Below, piece after piece: positions 16,076-24,094 of a stretch of 64,000 nucleotides of DNA. Both the position numbers and the translations under genes were made by a program. Origin of the DNA: an uncultured Clostridia bacterium (GTDB taxonomy: Bacteria > Bacillota > Clostridia > Oscillospirales > Oscillospiraceae); the NCBI GenBank assembly GCA_945875335.1, contig CAMCKD010000001.1, forward strand, positions 294,643-358,642. Reading direction: 5' to 3'. A model generated the notes under the pieces. It saw only the letters and a list, made by a program, of their open reading frames with translations, ran no database searches and was not told the origin of the DNA. Every line of letters starts with the position of its first letter. The first letter of the stretch is position 1.

Positions 16076-16454
16076 CTTTACTCTCCCGCTTATCATATTG
16101 GAATCCTTCTACCTCATACCCGGCTTCATCATATGCAAGCTGGATGAGTTCTTTAAGAGTGGAACCATCATCATTTATAGCCTTAATCCAGGTGGTAGCA
16201 TACCCTAAAAATCTATCGATTCTTATTCTTCCAAAGGCAAATTTGTCTCGGAGTATTACAATAGGAACAGAAAGCATAAGTGCCATCACGTTCTCCGTGG
16301 CTTCTGCTTTTATTGAGGCAATCCTCTTATCAAGCTCATTTTTTATGGCTTCTTCAGCGGCCACTTTCTTAATGAACTCAATCTGTTCCTCAGTCATAAC
16401 ATATGTTTTGGGCTTTGTCTTGTCCTTATTTTTTCTTCTCTCATCTCTGCCCAT
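16068..16454 (-). CDS. Hypothetical phage protein
   Basis: 128 residues, SD AGGAG. Basic N-terminus (RRKNKDKTKPKTY), then a helical core with VMALMLSVPIVILRDKF. This resembles small phage proteins next to sigma-like regulators; function unknown. Confidence 0.7.
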   Translation of the reverse strand: MGRDERRKNKDKTKPKTYVMTEEQIEFIKKVAAEEAIKNELDKRIASIKAEATENVMALMLSVPIVILRDKFAFGRIRIDRFLGYATTWIKAINDDGSTLKELIQLAYDEAGYEVEGFQYDKRESKDG

Positions 16455-16464
16455 CGCTTATCTC

Positions 16465-16893
16465 CTAGTCTGAAATCTTCTCGCATTTTGCTAATGGCTC
16501 AGAACTGACAATGAAAGGTTTATTTCCATCTACAGACCATTCCAAGCGTTTTTCATCATCTAACCATTGCTGATGCTTTATAACCTGCCAAATATCACAC
16601 GCAATATTCTCATCATCATCACGGCTGCAATTCCAATAAGGCCAAAGTATTCTTCCAATCTCTTCAAACTTTTCTTTGACAGTATCACGTCTATTTATCA
16701 TCTCATCGAATATCTCTCTATGGTTCGGATTTTCAGGAGATAAATCGACATTTTTCATTGCAAGCCTATCTGCTATGTCTATCCATTGATTCATACCAAC
16801 CCTGAAATATTCCTCTAAAGCCATTTTGATGATTTGCAACTGGGTATCTGTGATGGTGAGTCTATACATAACCCTATCTTTCTTTTTAACCAT
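16465..16893 (-). CDS. Hypothetical phage protein
   Basis: 142 residues, SD GGAG nine bases upstream. Contains LQIIKMALEEYFRVGMNQW and HQQWLDDEKRLEWSVDG. Helical; no family recognised. Confidence 0.7.
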   Translation of the reverse strand: MVKKKDRVMYRLTITDTQLQIIKMALEEYFRVGMNQWIDIADRLAMKNVDLSPENPNHREIFDEMINRRDTVKEKFEEIGRILWPYWNCSRDDDENIACDIWQVIKHQQWLDDEKRLEWSVDGNKPFIVSSEPLAKCEKISD

Positions 16894-16917
16894 TTCATTC
16901 GTCTCCTTACCGTGAAA

Positions 16918-17130
16918 TTATCTCGACTTCTTAAACGGTCTTTGCCTATCATACACATCCCATTGGGAATTGTTCAGATATTTGTTTTTCTTCGCAATCC
17001 TTTCTTTGAACCCTAGATACATCTCACAACTGTCATGGCATCCAGGATTCCTTTTCTTGCATCCCAAACAGGGAGCAATCAGTTCTTTTCTTTGGCTCCC
17101 ACATCTGGGATTTTCAAGTCCATCTATCAT
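16918..17130 (-). CDS. Small Cys-rich phage protein
   Basis: 70 residues, SD AAGGAG. The pattern CLGCKKRNPGCHDSCEMY suggests one zinc site. Basic C-terminus. A common type of phage accessory protein with unknown function. Confidence 0.7.
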   Translation of the reverse strand: MIDGLENPRCGSQRKELIAPCLGCKKRNPGCHDSCEMYLGFKERIAKKNKYLNNSQWDVYDRQRPFKKSR

Positions 17131-17168
17131 TGTTGCTCCTTATGTTCTATCCATATCTAGCGATATTT

Positions 17169-17363
17169 TTACTTCCTTTTGGCAGCTACAGCTGATAACA
17201 AGCATCCAGTATCAGCTCCTCCAAACAAATAGCTGTAATCAGTATGTTTCTTCACCTGATGTAAAGCATTTTTTCTGATAAAGTGTAGTTCGCTTTTTCT
17301 TTCCTTCCCATATGAAGTCCCAAATCCATTTTTTGGATGACACCTAAGTGTTTTCTTGCTCAC
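17169..17363 (-). CDS. Hypothetical small protein (GTG start)
   Basis: 64 residues, GTG at 17363 with AAGGA upstream. Basic; contains FGGADTGCLLSAVAAKRK. Not recognised; weaker gene support than its neighbours. Confidence 0.5.
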   Translation of the reverse strand: MSKKTLRCHPKNGFGTSYGKERKSELHFIRKNALHQVKKHTDYSYLFGGADTGCLLSAVAAKRK

Positions 17364-17388
17364 AAATATTCCTTCTTTCTATTGTTCA

Positions 17389-17589
17389 TTACCATCCAGT
17401 GTATTTCTCTTCTTTTGGACCTTCTTCACCATTCGTCTTATTACCAATCTTCCAGGAACTTGCAGCCAGGAATTTGTAATAAACCGCTTTTACAATCATT
17501 CTGAACAATCTCACCAGAATGTACAGAACATAAGCTACAGTAATACAGAAATAGATCCAATACAGGATTTTGCAAATAATCGCTATCAT
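17389..17589 (-). CDS. Small membrane protein
   Basis: 66 residues, SD AAGGAGG. Residues 2-27 form one hydrophobic helix (ICKILYWIYFCITVAYVLYI) followed by a charged cytoplasmic tail. It shares its first base with the stop of the next gene. Confidence 0.68.
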   Translation of the reverse strand: MIAIICKILYWIYFCITVAYVLYILVRLFRMIVKAVYYKFLAASSWKIGNKTNGEEGPKEEKYTGW

Positions 17590-17945
17590 TATGATTCCTC
17601 CTTAGGCGGTAACGGCATTTCTTTCCAATGTGTTACCTCTCCTTTTTCTCTCTTAAACAATCCTGCAACCCATGTTCCATCATCAGCCATATATCCTTCT
17701 CTGACAGTCGGAAGCGGCTCTTCTCCAGGCATATATGTCAAGACGGAGATAAAGGGTTTCGGCTTTTTCATGGAAACAGGAATCCATTGTTCTCGGATTT
17801 CATTGTTTAATGCTTCAATTGCTTTATCCAATGCAATCTTTATAAACTCATGCGGATATTCTCCCATTTTATGCACTCTCATGTGGGTAGCAATTCTTCT
17901 GATTGCTTCGCTGTTGTCCATAGTGTAATTCCTCAAATCATCCAT
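17589..17945 (-). CDS. DUF551 domain protein
   Basis: 118 residues. The C-terminal part has WIPVSMKKPKPFISVLTYMP and ends VTHWKEMPLPPKE, the DUF551 signature. DUF551 proteins are frequent on phages of Clostridia; their function is unknown. Overlaps the next gene upstream. Confidence 0.8.
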   Translation of the reverse strand: MDDLRNYTMDNSEAIRRIATHMRVHKMGEYPHEFIKIALDKAIEALNNEIREQWIPVSMKKPKPFISVLTYMPGEEPLPTVREGYMADDGTWVAGLFKREKGEVTHWKEMPLPPKEES

Positions 17946-18129
17946 TTTGTTTCCTCTTTTCAGCTACCTTTTTTGAGTAAGCCTCATATCCCAACTTATT
18001 CAGTCCACGACCTCTTGCAGCTTCACTCAATCTCTTCCGTCTGCAAGCAGGGCAATAGAATGATTTCGGACCTCCCGTGTAAGTCTTTTCACAGTCAGAG
18101 CATACCGTTATGCACTGTTCATATTTCAC
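17938..18129 (-). CDS. Zinc-ribbon small protein
   Basis: 63 residues with CSDCEKTYTGGPKSFYCPACR, a four-Cys ribbon, then a basic helix. Overlaps both neighbours by a few bases. Confidence 0.72.
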   Translation of the reverse strand: MKYEQCITVCSDCEKTYTGGPKSFYCPACRRKRLSEAARGRGLNKLGYEAYSKKVAEKRKQNG

Positions 18130-18728
18130 TCTGATTCACTCCTTTTTGCATAGAATTGAGAATTGTATTGACCATATCTCTCGGCCCAACTAATCATTTC
18201 TTCTTTACTGAGATTTTTCACATAATTCTCAAAGAATCCGCAAGGAGTCAGCTCCGGGCAGAATCCTCTGTAGATGCAATTCGGGACAAGAACATCCGCA
18301 AGCTCAGGTTCTATGGTGCGAATGGTCATTTTCAGATCTTCCGCATACATTCTGGTTTCAGCCGACGCCTGGAAGCAAAGCCTCTTCCGCATGACATCAA
18401 TAAGAGACTGGCAATTTGCATCACCTGTGAACGTAACAGGAGCATCCTGCGGGAGCTTATCTCTGTTTACTCCAGTTCTGTCAGTCCTCTGGGTCTTTAT
18501 AAAGCACTCAAACTTGTGCCTTGACCAATGTGTCGCAATCCAGCTTTTAATGTTTTCCCATTTCCACTTGATGGAAATGTCCCGAATCGGACTATGTTCC
18601 GAAATCAGAATCTTTTTCTTCCACTCTGTAGATGGCTGCTTCTGAAGCTCTGACTTTCCTACTGTAGCCCTGCAATCATCCAGAACTTCATCCCATGTAC
18701 CTTTTACTTTAATGATTTTCGTTTTCAT
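18126..18728 (-). CDS. thyX: ThyX-like flavin-dependent thymidylate synthase homologue
   Basis: 200 residues, SD GGAGG. SEHSPIRDISIKWKW, then WSRHKFECFIKTQRTDRTG (in place of the RHR...NE.S.RY ThyX motif), then LIDVMRKRLCFQASAETR and CIYRGFCPELTPCGF are characteristic of the phage ThyX-like branch. True ThyX makes dTMP from dUMP with FADH2. The canonical motif is altered here, so activity on dUMP is uncertain; a role in thymidine or modified-pyrimidine supply is plausible. Confidence 0.8.
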   Translation of the reverse strand: MKTKIIKVKGTWDEVLDDCRATVGKSELQKQPSTEWKKKILISEHSPIRDISIKWKWENIKSWIATHWSRHKFECFIKTQRTDRTGVNRDKLPQDAPVTFTGDANCQSLIDVMRKRLCFQASAETRMYAEDLKMTIRTIEPELADVLVPNCIYRGFCPELTPCGFFENYVKNLSKEEMISWAERYGQYNSQFYAKRSESE

Positions 18729-18761
18729 TACAAATCCTCCTGTTAGTAATCCTATACTACG

Positions 18762-19037
18762 TTAGTGTTCCATACCCGCCTGTCTATGTGGCCTTCCCGG
18801 AATCCAAACTTGCTCTCTGCAAGCAAAGCATATCCCATCATCTTTCCATTCTCCATTTCCGTAGGTGCAACTTTTACACATAGGCATTGCGGTCATTTTC
18901 TTTCCGCAATATGGGCAAAAGTCTGTAATACTTCTTGCGTTGGTACCCTGCCCACGGCGGTATCTAGCAAATGGCATCCACATCCCGCAGTGCGTGCATT
19001 GCGGAGTGTCATCCTCCCACACTTTCCACTCAGCCAT
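18762..19037 (-). CDS. Double zinc-ribbon protein
   Basis: 91 residues from the ATG at 19037. Cys pairs CTHCGMW, CPYCGKK, CKSCTYG and CFACREQ suggest two zinc ribbons. First of the Cys-rich block that runs to 23.6 kb. It overlaps the next gene by eight bases. Confidence 0.72.
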   Translation of the reverse strand: MAEWKVWEDDTPQCTHCGMWMPFARYRRGQGTNARSITDFCPYCGKKMTAMPMCKSCTYGNGEWKDDGICFACREQVWIPGRPHRQAGMEH

Positions 19038-19338
19038 TCCCACCATTTTCCTTTCTTACCCCGTAGGAGCAGAAATCGTCATTATAGACAATTCCAACCA
19101 TTGCACAAGGATTTTTACATCTTCCGTATCCACAAGGTTTTCCAGAATCAATCCCAAGCACTTCTTTATAGTTTATACAATCCTCACACCGAACAGGGAT
19201 TACAACACCATCCTTAATAAGGCGGTCTGCTATCCCCCCTATGAAAAGTTCTGTGAACCTTGACCCAATAGTTACTCTTACACCTTTTACTGGTTCAAAG
19301 TCAGCCCTAGAAATAATATCCATCAGTCTTTTACGCAT
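19030..19338 (-). CDS. Cys-rich accessory protein, CxxC plus DDFCSYG type
   Basis: 102 residues. The ATG at 19338 was chosen for AAAGGTGG upstream; longer reading lacks a site. RCEDCINYKE...CGYGRCKNP...YNDDFCSYGVRK is the repeated C-terminal module of this block. Confidence 0.72.
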   Translation of the reverse strand: MRKRLMDIISRADFEPVKGVRVTIGSRFTELFIGGIADRLIKDGVVIPVRCEDCINYKEVLGIDSGKPCGYGRCKNPCAMVGIVYNDDFCSYGVRKENGGNG

Positions 19339-19423
19339 TTGTTCCACCTTTCTTCTATACTTACAAGAGCTCAGGGTTATCGTGTATGTTAGATGAATTG
19401 TACAAGCCCATGAAGTTGACATA

Positions 19424-19708
19424 TTATTTCTCACCATCCAATCTTGCCATACATACTGGACAGCAATTTGGTGAAATCAAATCTCTGTGCTCGTCAATTA
19501 TCATGAATCGGCTCCCGCACTCCATGCAGATGAAATAATAGTCATACCATTCATCCAGCCAATCTGAGGTTTTATACCTACCATGCTTCACAGGTGCGAC
19601 ATCAGCAGCTGGAAATGCGTTTTTATCACTTAATCTATTTGATACATATACGGCTCCGCAATTATACGCAAATGCAGCAGCGCTATCTCGCTCTATGTAC
19701 TCTGCCAT
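19424..19708 (-). CDS. Cys-rich accessory protein, MAEYIER plus zinc-ribbon type
   Basis: 94 residues. N-terminal MAEYIERDSAAAFAYN module, FPAADVAPVKHGRYK hinge, then a four-Cys ribbon (CMECGSR...CCPVCMARL). Shares modules with the next four genes. Confidence 0.75.
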   Translation of the reverse strand: MAEYIERDSAAAFAYNCGAVYVSNRLSDKNAFPAADVAPVKHGRYKTSDWLDEWYDYYFICMECGSRFMIIDEHRDLISPNCCPVCMARLDGEK

Positions 19709-19711
19709 GCG

Positions 19712-20029
19712 CTATTCCTCCAAATCCATAACGGCTCCACAGTTGGGACAGTATTTGTATTGTTCCAAATGATTTCTTTTTCCATACTCCATGGATAAAT
19801 CTACATTATGTGCCACGACACATCCACAAGCTGAACAGATCGCTTTCGTTGTCCAAATCATTTTGGTATCATCCTCGAATTTCCACTTTCCATGCCTAAC
19901 CGGAGCAACATCGGCGGCAGGCTGCCGTGCAATTAGTGTCTTTACTCTTCCTGGAGTCCATTTGGGATTATTGTCATTGCACTTCTCAAAATCACCGTAG
20001 AACAATTCACGCTCTACGTACTCAGCCAT
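19712..20029 (-). CDS. Cys-rich accessory protein, MAEYVER plus zinc-ribbon type
   Basis: 105 residues. MAEYVERELFYGDFEK module, PAADVAPVRHGKWKF hinge, ribbon CSACGCVV...CPNCGAVMDLEE. The closest resemblance is to the 19424 and 20271 genes. Confidence 0.75.
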   Translation of the reverse strand: MAEYVERELFYGDFEKCNDNNPKWTPGRVKTLIARQPAADVAPVRHGKWKFEDDTKMIWTTKAICSACGCVVAHNVDLSMEYGKRNHLEQYKYCPNCGAVMDLEE

Positions 20030-20032
20030 CTG

Positions 20033-20278
20033 TCATTCCTCCATATCCATCCTCGCTCCGCAGTTGGGGCAGTATGTAAAAGTTGGGAGTTGTTTTACAA
20101 TAGGTGAAAGTGTCAGTCTACTACAAATGGAACAAACAACATAAACGCCGTCTATAATCCATTGCCCGTGTTTTTGCACTGTAACACCGTTATCAATTAG
20201 ATAGTCAACCATATCTATAACACGGTATCCAGAAAAATATGAAGATGTTAAACCAATTAGTTTTTCACGATCAGTCAT
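20033..20278 (-). CDS. Cys-rich accessory protein, zinc-ribbon type
   Basis: 81 residues, ATG at 20278 after GGAGG. N-terminal MTDREKLIGLTSSYFSGYR differs from its neighbours, but the hinge VQKHGQWI and end CPNCGARMDMEE are shared, indicating an exchanged N-terminus. Confidence 0.73.
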   Translation of the reverse strand: MTDREKLIGLTSSYFSGYRVIDMVDYLIDNGVTVQKHGQWIIDGVYVVCSICSRLTLSPIVKQLPTFTYCPNCGARMDMEE

Positions 20279-20525
20279 TTGGTTCCTCCAAATCCATCCG
20301 TGCGCCGCAGTTGGGGCAGTATGCTGTGCAAGTTCTGTGCGTATTTTTACAGCACGAACATCTATAACCGTATAAAATCGGCTCATAATTACCCCACTTC
20401 CCATGCACCACCGGCACAACATCAGCGGCTGGAAACTGATTCAAGATTTTAATGCCAGTCATTGTGATAGCGTCAGCATCATAAAGTGCGTCTCGCAATG
20501 CTTTTCTATCAATGTATTCAGCCAT
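20271..20525 (-). CDS. Cys-rich accessory protein, MAEYIDR plus zinc-ribbon type
   Basis: 84 residues: MAEYIDRKALRDALYDAD, FPAADVVPVVHGKWG hinge, CSCCKNTHRTCTAYCPNCGA ribbon ending RMDLEEPND. Overlaps both neighbours by eight bases. Confidence 0.74.
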   Translation of the reverse strand: MAEYIDRKALRDALYDADAITMTGIKILNQFPAADVVPVVHGKWGNYEPILYGYRCSCCKNTHRTCTAYCPNCGARMDLEEPND

Positions 20526-20823
20526 CGGTTTTTACCTCTCCATAAGAACAGAAGTCATCAGGATGGCAATTATGCTGTTCATTACCAAATGGATACCATT
20601 TCGCACATCTGCCAAACCGCTTTAATGTGGAAGAACCAACTCCCTCATAAGTCCAGAAAGTGCAATCTTTACATCGCACAACATAAACTGCGTCCACGGT
20701 TGGAGCATCGTTGATAGCGTTACAGAATACGCAGTCACTTGGTTCACACGGTTCATCGGAATATTCATCATTGCACTTGTAGCACATTGCTTTTTTCAAC
20801 GGCTCTACATCAATCAGCCTCAT
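20518..20823 (-). CDS. Cys-rich accessory protein, LIDVEPL plus DDFCSYGE type
   Basis: 101 residues, ATG at 20823 (SD AAGGAG). MRLIDVEPLKKAMCYKC start, AINDAPTVDAVYVVRCKDC hinge, end PDDFCSYGEVKTD. Combines the LIDxxxL N-terminus with the C-terminal module also in 19030, 20893 and 21179. Confidence 0.74.
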   Translation of the reverse strand: MRLIDVEPLKKAMCYKCNDEYSDEPCEPSDCVFCNAINDAPTVDAVYVVRCKDCTFWTYEGVGSSTLKRFGRCAKWYPFGNEQHNCHPDDFCSYGEVKTDG

Positions 20824-20892
20824 ATTTCTCCTTTCTTCGTTGAAAAATGTCACAAAAAGCTCAAAAATTTGTGGAATTATGTTACATACAAC

Positions 20893-21195
20893 TTATTTTT
20901 CTCCCTGTGAGCAGAAATCATCGTCGTTGAACATATCCCATTCCAATTTGTTATGATAGAATCTGGAATGTTTTTCGCAGAAACCAGTTTCCGAATCCCA
21001 GAACTTACAATCTCGACATCTGACTACTCTAACAGCATCAACCTCTGGAATCCTCTGAATAACTCTATCTGCTTCCAAAAACCCTTCTGCCAGGTTGTCA
21101 AGATGCCCTTGCCCATTATGGATAAGCTTTGCTGTCTTTTTGTACTGTTCATTAAACAACCTTCTTACTTCATCATAATCAATCAGCTTTACCAT
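20893..21195 (-). CDS. Cys-rich accessory protein, KLIDYDEV plus DDFCSQGE type
   Basis: 100 residues, ATG at 21195 (GGAG upstream). MVKLIDYDEVRRLFNEQ, hinge IPEVDAVRVVRCRDCKFWD, end NDDDFCSQGEK. Overlaps the upstream gene. Confidence 0.73.
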   Translation of the reverse strand: MVKLIDYDEVRRLFNEQYKKTAKLIHNGQGHLDNLAEGFLEADRVIQRIPEVDAVRVVRCRDCKFWDSETGFCEKHSRFYHNKLEWDMFNDDDFCSQGEK

Positions 21196-21424
21196 TGATT
21201 CTCTTTTCTCCATAGCTACAGAAATCGTCGAATTTGCAAGTAAACCCCATTGATTCACAATATCCGCATTCCTCGTCATATGATTTGCACTCCCGACAAC
21301 GAACTACTTCCACGGCATCCACTCTCGGTATTGTATCGATATCTGCAACATGAAGTCTTGCGAATCCGCTTTTGTCGAACAACGAATAAACATCATTTGC
21401 ATCAATAAGCCGCTTCTCTGCCAT
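21179..21424 (-). CDS. Cys-rich accessory protein, RLIDANDV plus DDFCSYGE type
   Basis: 81 residues, ATG at 21424 (SD GGAGGT). MAEKRLIDANDVYSLFD, hinge IPRVDAVEVVRCRECKSYD, end FDDFCSYGEKRIN. One of four tandem relatives with this C-terminus. Confidence 0.74.
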   Translation of the reverse strand: MAEKRLIDANDVYSLFDKSGFARLHVADIDTIPRVDAVEVVRCRECKSYDEECGYCESMGFTCKFDDFCSYGEKRINGKAD

Positions 21425-21597
21425 CAATTACACCTCCGAAACCATCTTGTAGGAGCGTGATACAATCTTCCATCTGGACATATAATCATTGTCTGCTGTT
21501 CACAAGCTGTTGGAAAATACTGTTTAACCACAATTCCACGAACTCCGCTACAATAGCAAACAACGGTGTTTCCAATTTCGATTTTTTCATTTTCCAT
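21424..21597 (-). CDS. Small hypothetical protein
   Basis: 57 residues, second of two adjacent ATGs, seven bases after GGAGG. Beta-rich pattern IEIGNTVVCYCSGVRGIVVK suggests a small barrel (KOW/SH3-like). Not recognised. Confidence 0.6.
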   Translation of the reverse strand: MENEKIEIGNTVVCYCSGVRGIVVKQYFPTACEQQTMIICPDGRLYHAPTRWFRRCN

Positions 21598-21802
21598 CAT
21601 CAGCCCTCCTATTCCATGCTTCGATTGCTTCTTCCTGTGTTGCCATGTTTTCTGTCCGAATGCCATTAGTACGACATTTCAAATCATAATGAAATACATG
21701 ATACAGAACACATCCGTTTGATAAACACTTCGTCTGCATAAGTTCTGCTTCACCACCGCAGAACGGGCATTCACGCAATTTCTGCAAGTCGCTTTTCTGC
21801 AT
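21587..21802 (-). CDS. Lar-family restriction-alleviation-like protein
   Basis: 71 residues. LRECPFCGGEAEL at the start and EEAIEAWNRRAD at the end match the Lar/zinc-ribbon phage family. Lar of Rac prophage reduces type I restriction; most homologues are untested. One of three copies in the window. Confidence 0.8.
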   Translation of the reverse strand: MQKSDLQKLRECPFCGGEAELMQTKCLSNGCVLYHVFHYDLKCRTNGIRTENMATQEEAIEAWNRRADDGK

Positions 21803-22232
21803 ACTTTGCTCCTCTTGTCCTAATCCAGTAATATACGGTGTATGGGCTTACACTAATCGTTTCGCACCATTCAGCAACGCATTTCTTTTCACCATTTACA
21901 GTCAGGTACTTTGTATTTCTTTTATTTCTGCTGTTTTCCTTTGGCGTAACAAAGCGGCAGTTATCAGGTGAATATCCTTTGTCATTATCGACCCTGTCTA
22001 ATTGAAGTCCTTTTCTATACCCGTGGGATACGGCCCACTGAACAAAGTTCCATGAATTATGCCATTCTTCGCAGACTTCAATTCCACGGTTACCATAATC
22101 CTTAAATTTTGGTCTGTTTTGATTTTCACATCTTGCTTTCATGGAACACCATACACCATACAAATCAGGATGGTCGCAGCAGGCTCCATGTATCCTGTGA
22201 GAATATGCTTGATACGGTTTTAACTCATTCAT
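21771..22232 (-). CDS. HNH/AP2-like homing-type protein
   Basis: 153 residues, ATG at 22232. YGVWCSMKARCENQN, GIEVCEEWHNSWNF, LQLDRVDNDKGYSPDNCRFVTPKENSRNKRN is the free-standing HNH-like pattern of phage selfish genes (EVCEEW plus LDRxDN and NCRxVTP). Whether catalytic residues suffice is unclear. It sits in the Cys-rich block as an apparent insertion. Confidence 0.78.
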   Translation of the reverse strand: MNELKPYQAYSHRIHGACCDHPDLYGVWCSMKARCENQNRPKFKDYGNRGIEVCEEWHNSWNFVQWAVSHGYRKGLQLDRVDNDKGYSPDNCRFVTPKENSRNKRNTKYLTVNGEKKCVAEWCETISVSPYTVYYWIRTRGAKYAEKRLAEIA

Positions 22233-22244
22233 ACTCAACCATCC

Positions 22245-22448
22245 TTACAAGTAGCCATGATTTTTCTTCTTCGCTTCGATGTTACGCAAAACATCTTGCA
22301 AATCAAATGCACCGATAGGGCAATGCCAGTTTTCGCATCCATATAATCTAAAGATGCAGTTTTGGCAGGATTTCTGTTCTTTGCAATAGTCAGCTACTAT
22401 CTTTGCGGCCTCAACTACTCTCTTATTGCTTATTGCCATCTTTATCAC
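22245..22448 (-). CDS. Small Cys-rich protein
   Basis: 67 residues from a GTG at 22448 that overlaps the upstream stop (GTGA) with AAGGA six bases before. An ATG at 22439 is the alternative. CKEQKSCQNCIFRLYGCENWHCPIG suggests a metal site. Function unknown. Confidence 0.65.
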   Translation of the reverse strand: MIKMAISNKRVVEAAKIVADYCKEQKSCQNCIFRLYGCENWHCPIGAFDLQDVLRNIEAKKKNHGYL

Positions 22449-22642
22449 TCTTGTTCCTTATAGAAATCGTTCAAATCTTCCTGAGCGTGTGATACATGGT
22501 CAGGACAGACAAGGCATTCAGGAAGCATATCATCCGTCATTAAATCTACCCACCCCATGCAATAGATACGGTCTTTCACTCCGTCATTCCACTCATGTGA
22601 CGGTTTCCCTCTTTTTCTGAGTGGACATTTAACTTTTGGCAT
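22445..22642 (-). CDS. Small Cys-containing protein
   Basis: 65 residues, ATG at 22642 seven bases after GGAGG. KCPLRKRGKPSHEWNDGVKD and CLVCPDHV. No family recognised. Confidence 0.65.
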   Translation of the reverse strand: MPKVKCPLRKRGKPSHEWNDGVKDRIYCMGWVDLMTDDMLPECLVCPDHVSHAQEDLNDFYKEQE

Positions 22643-22844
22643 CTTCATGCCTCCTATTCCACGCTTTGATTACATCTTCCTCTTTCTCGAAATATTCTTT
22701 ACCAAGCATCGATGACACGATTTTCCTCCTTCTCCCAAGCATGGCCGGACAAGAATTACATTGAATATACACAATGCCATCATAAGGTGCATTTATTAGC
22801 ATTGCTTCACCACCGCAAAAAGGGCACGGTCTCAATTCATCCAT
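22629..22844 (-). CDS. Lar-family restriction-alleviation-like protein
   Basis: 71 residues: LRPCPFCGGEAMLI, CNSCPAMLG and a final VIKAWNRRHED, the same layout as the 21587 gene. Overlaps the downstream gene. Confidence 0.8.
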   Translation of the reverse strand: MDELRPCPFCGGEAMLINAPYDGIVYIQCNSCPAMLGRRRKIVSSMLGKEYFEKEEDVIKAWNRRHEDAKS

Positions 22845-22867
22845 TTTTTAATTCTCCCATCGAAAGA

Positions 22868-23179
22868 TTATCCTGCATTTATAGCAGGTAGAACTGTTAG
22901 AAATTCCCTAAACCTTTTAATCTGTTCTCTCTCGTCCTCATTACATGCTTCCTCTAAAGCCAAATCAATTTGAGATATTGCATAGGTTCTGCTGATATTA
23001 TCTTGATTATTTCGGAATACACCATGAATTCTTTTCAGGAATCCTTCGGGTGTCCACATCGCACATAACGGCGCAACCGTCTCCAAGATATCGGCACAGT
23101 CAGATAGGCTCATTGGATACATTTGCACTACGTTTGCTATCCTGTCTGCATATTCTTTATCAAATTCAAATTCGTTCAT
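22868..23179 (-). CDS. Hypothetical helical protein
   Basis: 103 residues. All-helical, with MSLSDCADILETVAPLCAMW and EDEREQIKRFREFLTVLP. No recognised family. Confidence 0.68.
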   Translation of the reverse strand: MNEFEFDKEYADRIANVVQMYPMSLSDCADILETVAPLCAMWTPEGFLKRIHGVFRNNQDNISRTYAISQIDLALEEACNEDEREQIKRFREFLTVLPAINAG

Positions 23180-23188
23180 AAAAACTAC

Positions 23189-23401
23189 CTAACCTTTCAT
23201 GTTTTTGATTTGCGAATCAATGGCCGAGAACGCTATGCGATATGCAGCGCATCTATCTGATTCCGCACCGCTACAGGTGAAGTCAAAACACTTCGGGCAA
23301 TCACCGCATAGCTTCCTGGTTCTATTCTCAAGCCATTTCAAAGCGTCTTGTTCCCCCACATATTCGTTCCTCCGGCTTATCGTCCATGTAAATAAATTCA
23401 T
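23189..23401 (-). CDS. Small Cys-rich protein
   Basis: 70 residues from an ATG at 23401 that overlaps the upstream stop (ATGA). A GTG at 23359 with GGAGG is also possible (56 residues). CGDCPKCFDFTCSGAESDRC indicates a metal site. Confidence 0.62.
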   Translation of the reverse strand: MNLFTWTISRRNEYVGEQDALKWLENRTRKLCGDCPKCFDFTCSGAESDRCAAYRIAFSAIDSQIKNMKG

Positions 23402-23604
23402 TCATCCTCTTTCTCTCTTTTCCTGTTCGGACACCAAGATGGAGAAGTATTGCCTCTCTCCTTTGATGGAATCCATTTTCTTCCGGTATATCTGTATAGC
23501 GTCCATATCGGATGATTGCACCAGTCATGGGGTGCGTGCCATCCATTTATAGCTCTTCTGGAGTAAAACTCACAGCTCCGGCAGCTTGGTACTCTATTCC
23601 TCAT
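23398..23604 (-). CDS. Small Cys-rich protein
   Basis: 68 residues. CRSCEFYSRR...WCNHP...SWCPNRK is a recurring phage pattern and decides this frame over the alternative frame across 23328-23546. It is coupled to both neighbours. Confidence 0.65.
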   Translation of the reverse strand: MRNRVPSCRSCEFYSRRAINGWHAPHDWCNHPIWTLYRYTGRKWIPSKERGNTSPSWCPNRKREKEDE

Positions 23605-24094
23605 TGTTTACTTCTCCTGATTGTTCCTGTCTTCTTCTCTTTACTAACTCTCTCCGAGAAGAACGCCACATCATAAGCAGCATTTCACTTACCGGACGAG
23701 TTCTGTCTTTACGATGTGCCTTTTTTATAACCCTCAATTGGTCATTTTCAGGGCAAATCACGCCAACGTTATATGGAATTGCTTCATGCACAACCTGAAA
23801 AACGTCTTTCAGCATTACATAGTAGTTCAGGTCTCCAATCATGTTGTGACCATTCTTTGACTCAAAATCCGAAACACTTGATTTGACTTCATAGCAATAG
23901 AAGTCTCCTTTTTCAATTCCAGAAATGGAGTTATTGACTGGCTTATACAGCATATAGTCCACACGCACGGAATGGCCTGAAGCATAATCAAACGTGACTT
24001 CTTTCGCCCAGTAGATCCGAGGGTCATTGTGAGGGTCTATGTATCTTTCAAGAAGTTCTGAAAGATACTTTGTTATATCAGGTCTACTACTCAT
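23594..24094 (-). CDS. PD-(D/E)XK-type nuclease-like protein (MmcB-like)
   Basis: 166 residues, ATG at 24094. VRVDYMLYKPVNN...GDFYCYEVKSSVSDFESKNGHNMIGDLNYYV fits a restriction-like fold with Asp and Glu-x-Lys metal ligands. The C-terminus is basic. It could be a repair or restriction-type nuclease. The fold call is by motif. Confidence 0.7.
   Translation of the reverse strand: MSSRPDITKYLSELLERYIDPHNDPRIYWAKEVTFDYASGHSVRVDYMLYKPVNNSISGIEKGDFYCYEVKSSVSDFESKNGHNMIGDLNYYVMLKDVFQVVHEAIPYNVGVICPENDQLRVIKKAHRKDRTRPVSEMLLMMWRSSRRELVKRRRQEQSGEVNNEE

Noticed and set aside
23328-23546. 72-codon minus-strand frame
   Set aside because: Competes with 23398-23604 and 23189-23401, which show recurrent Cys patterns and stop/start coupling.
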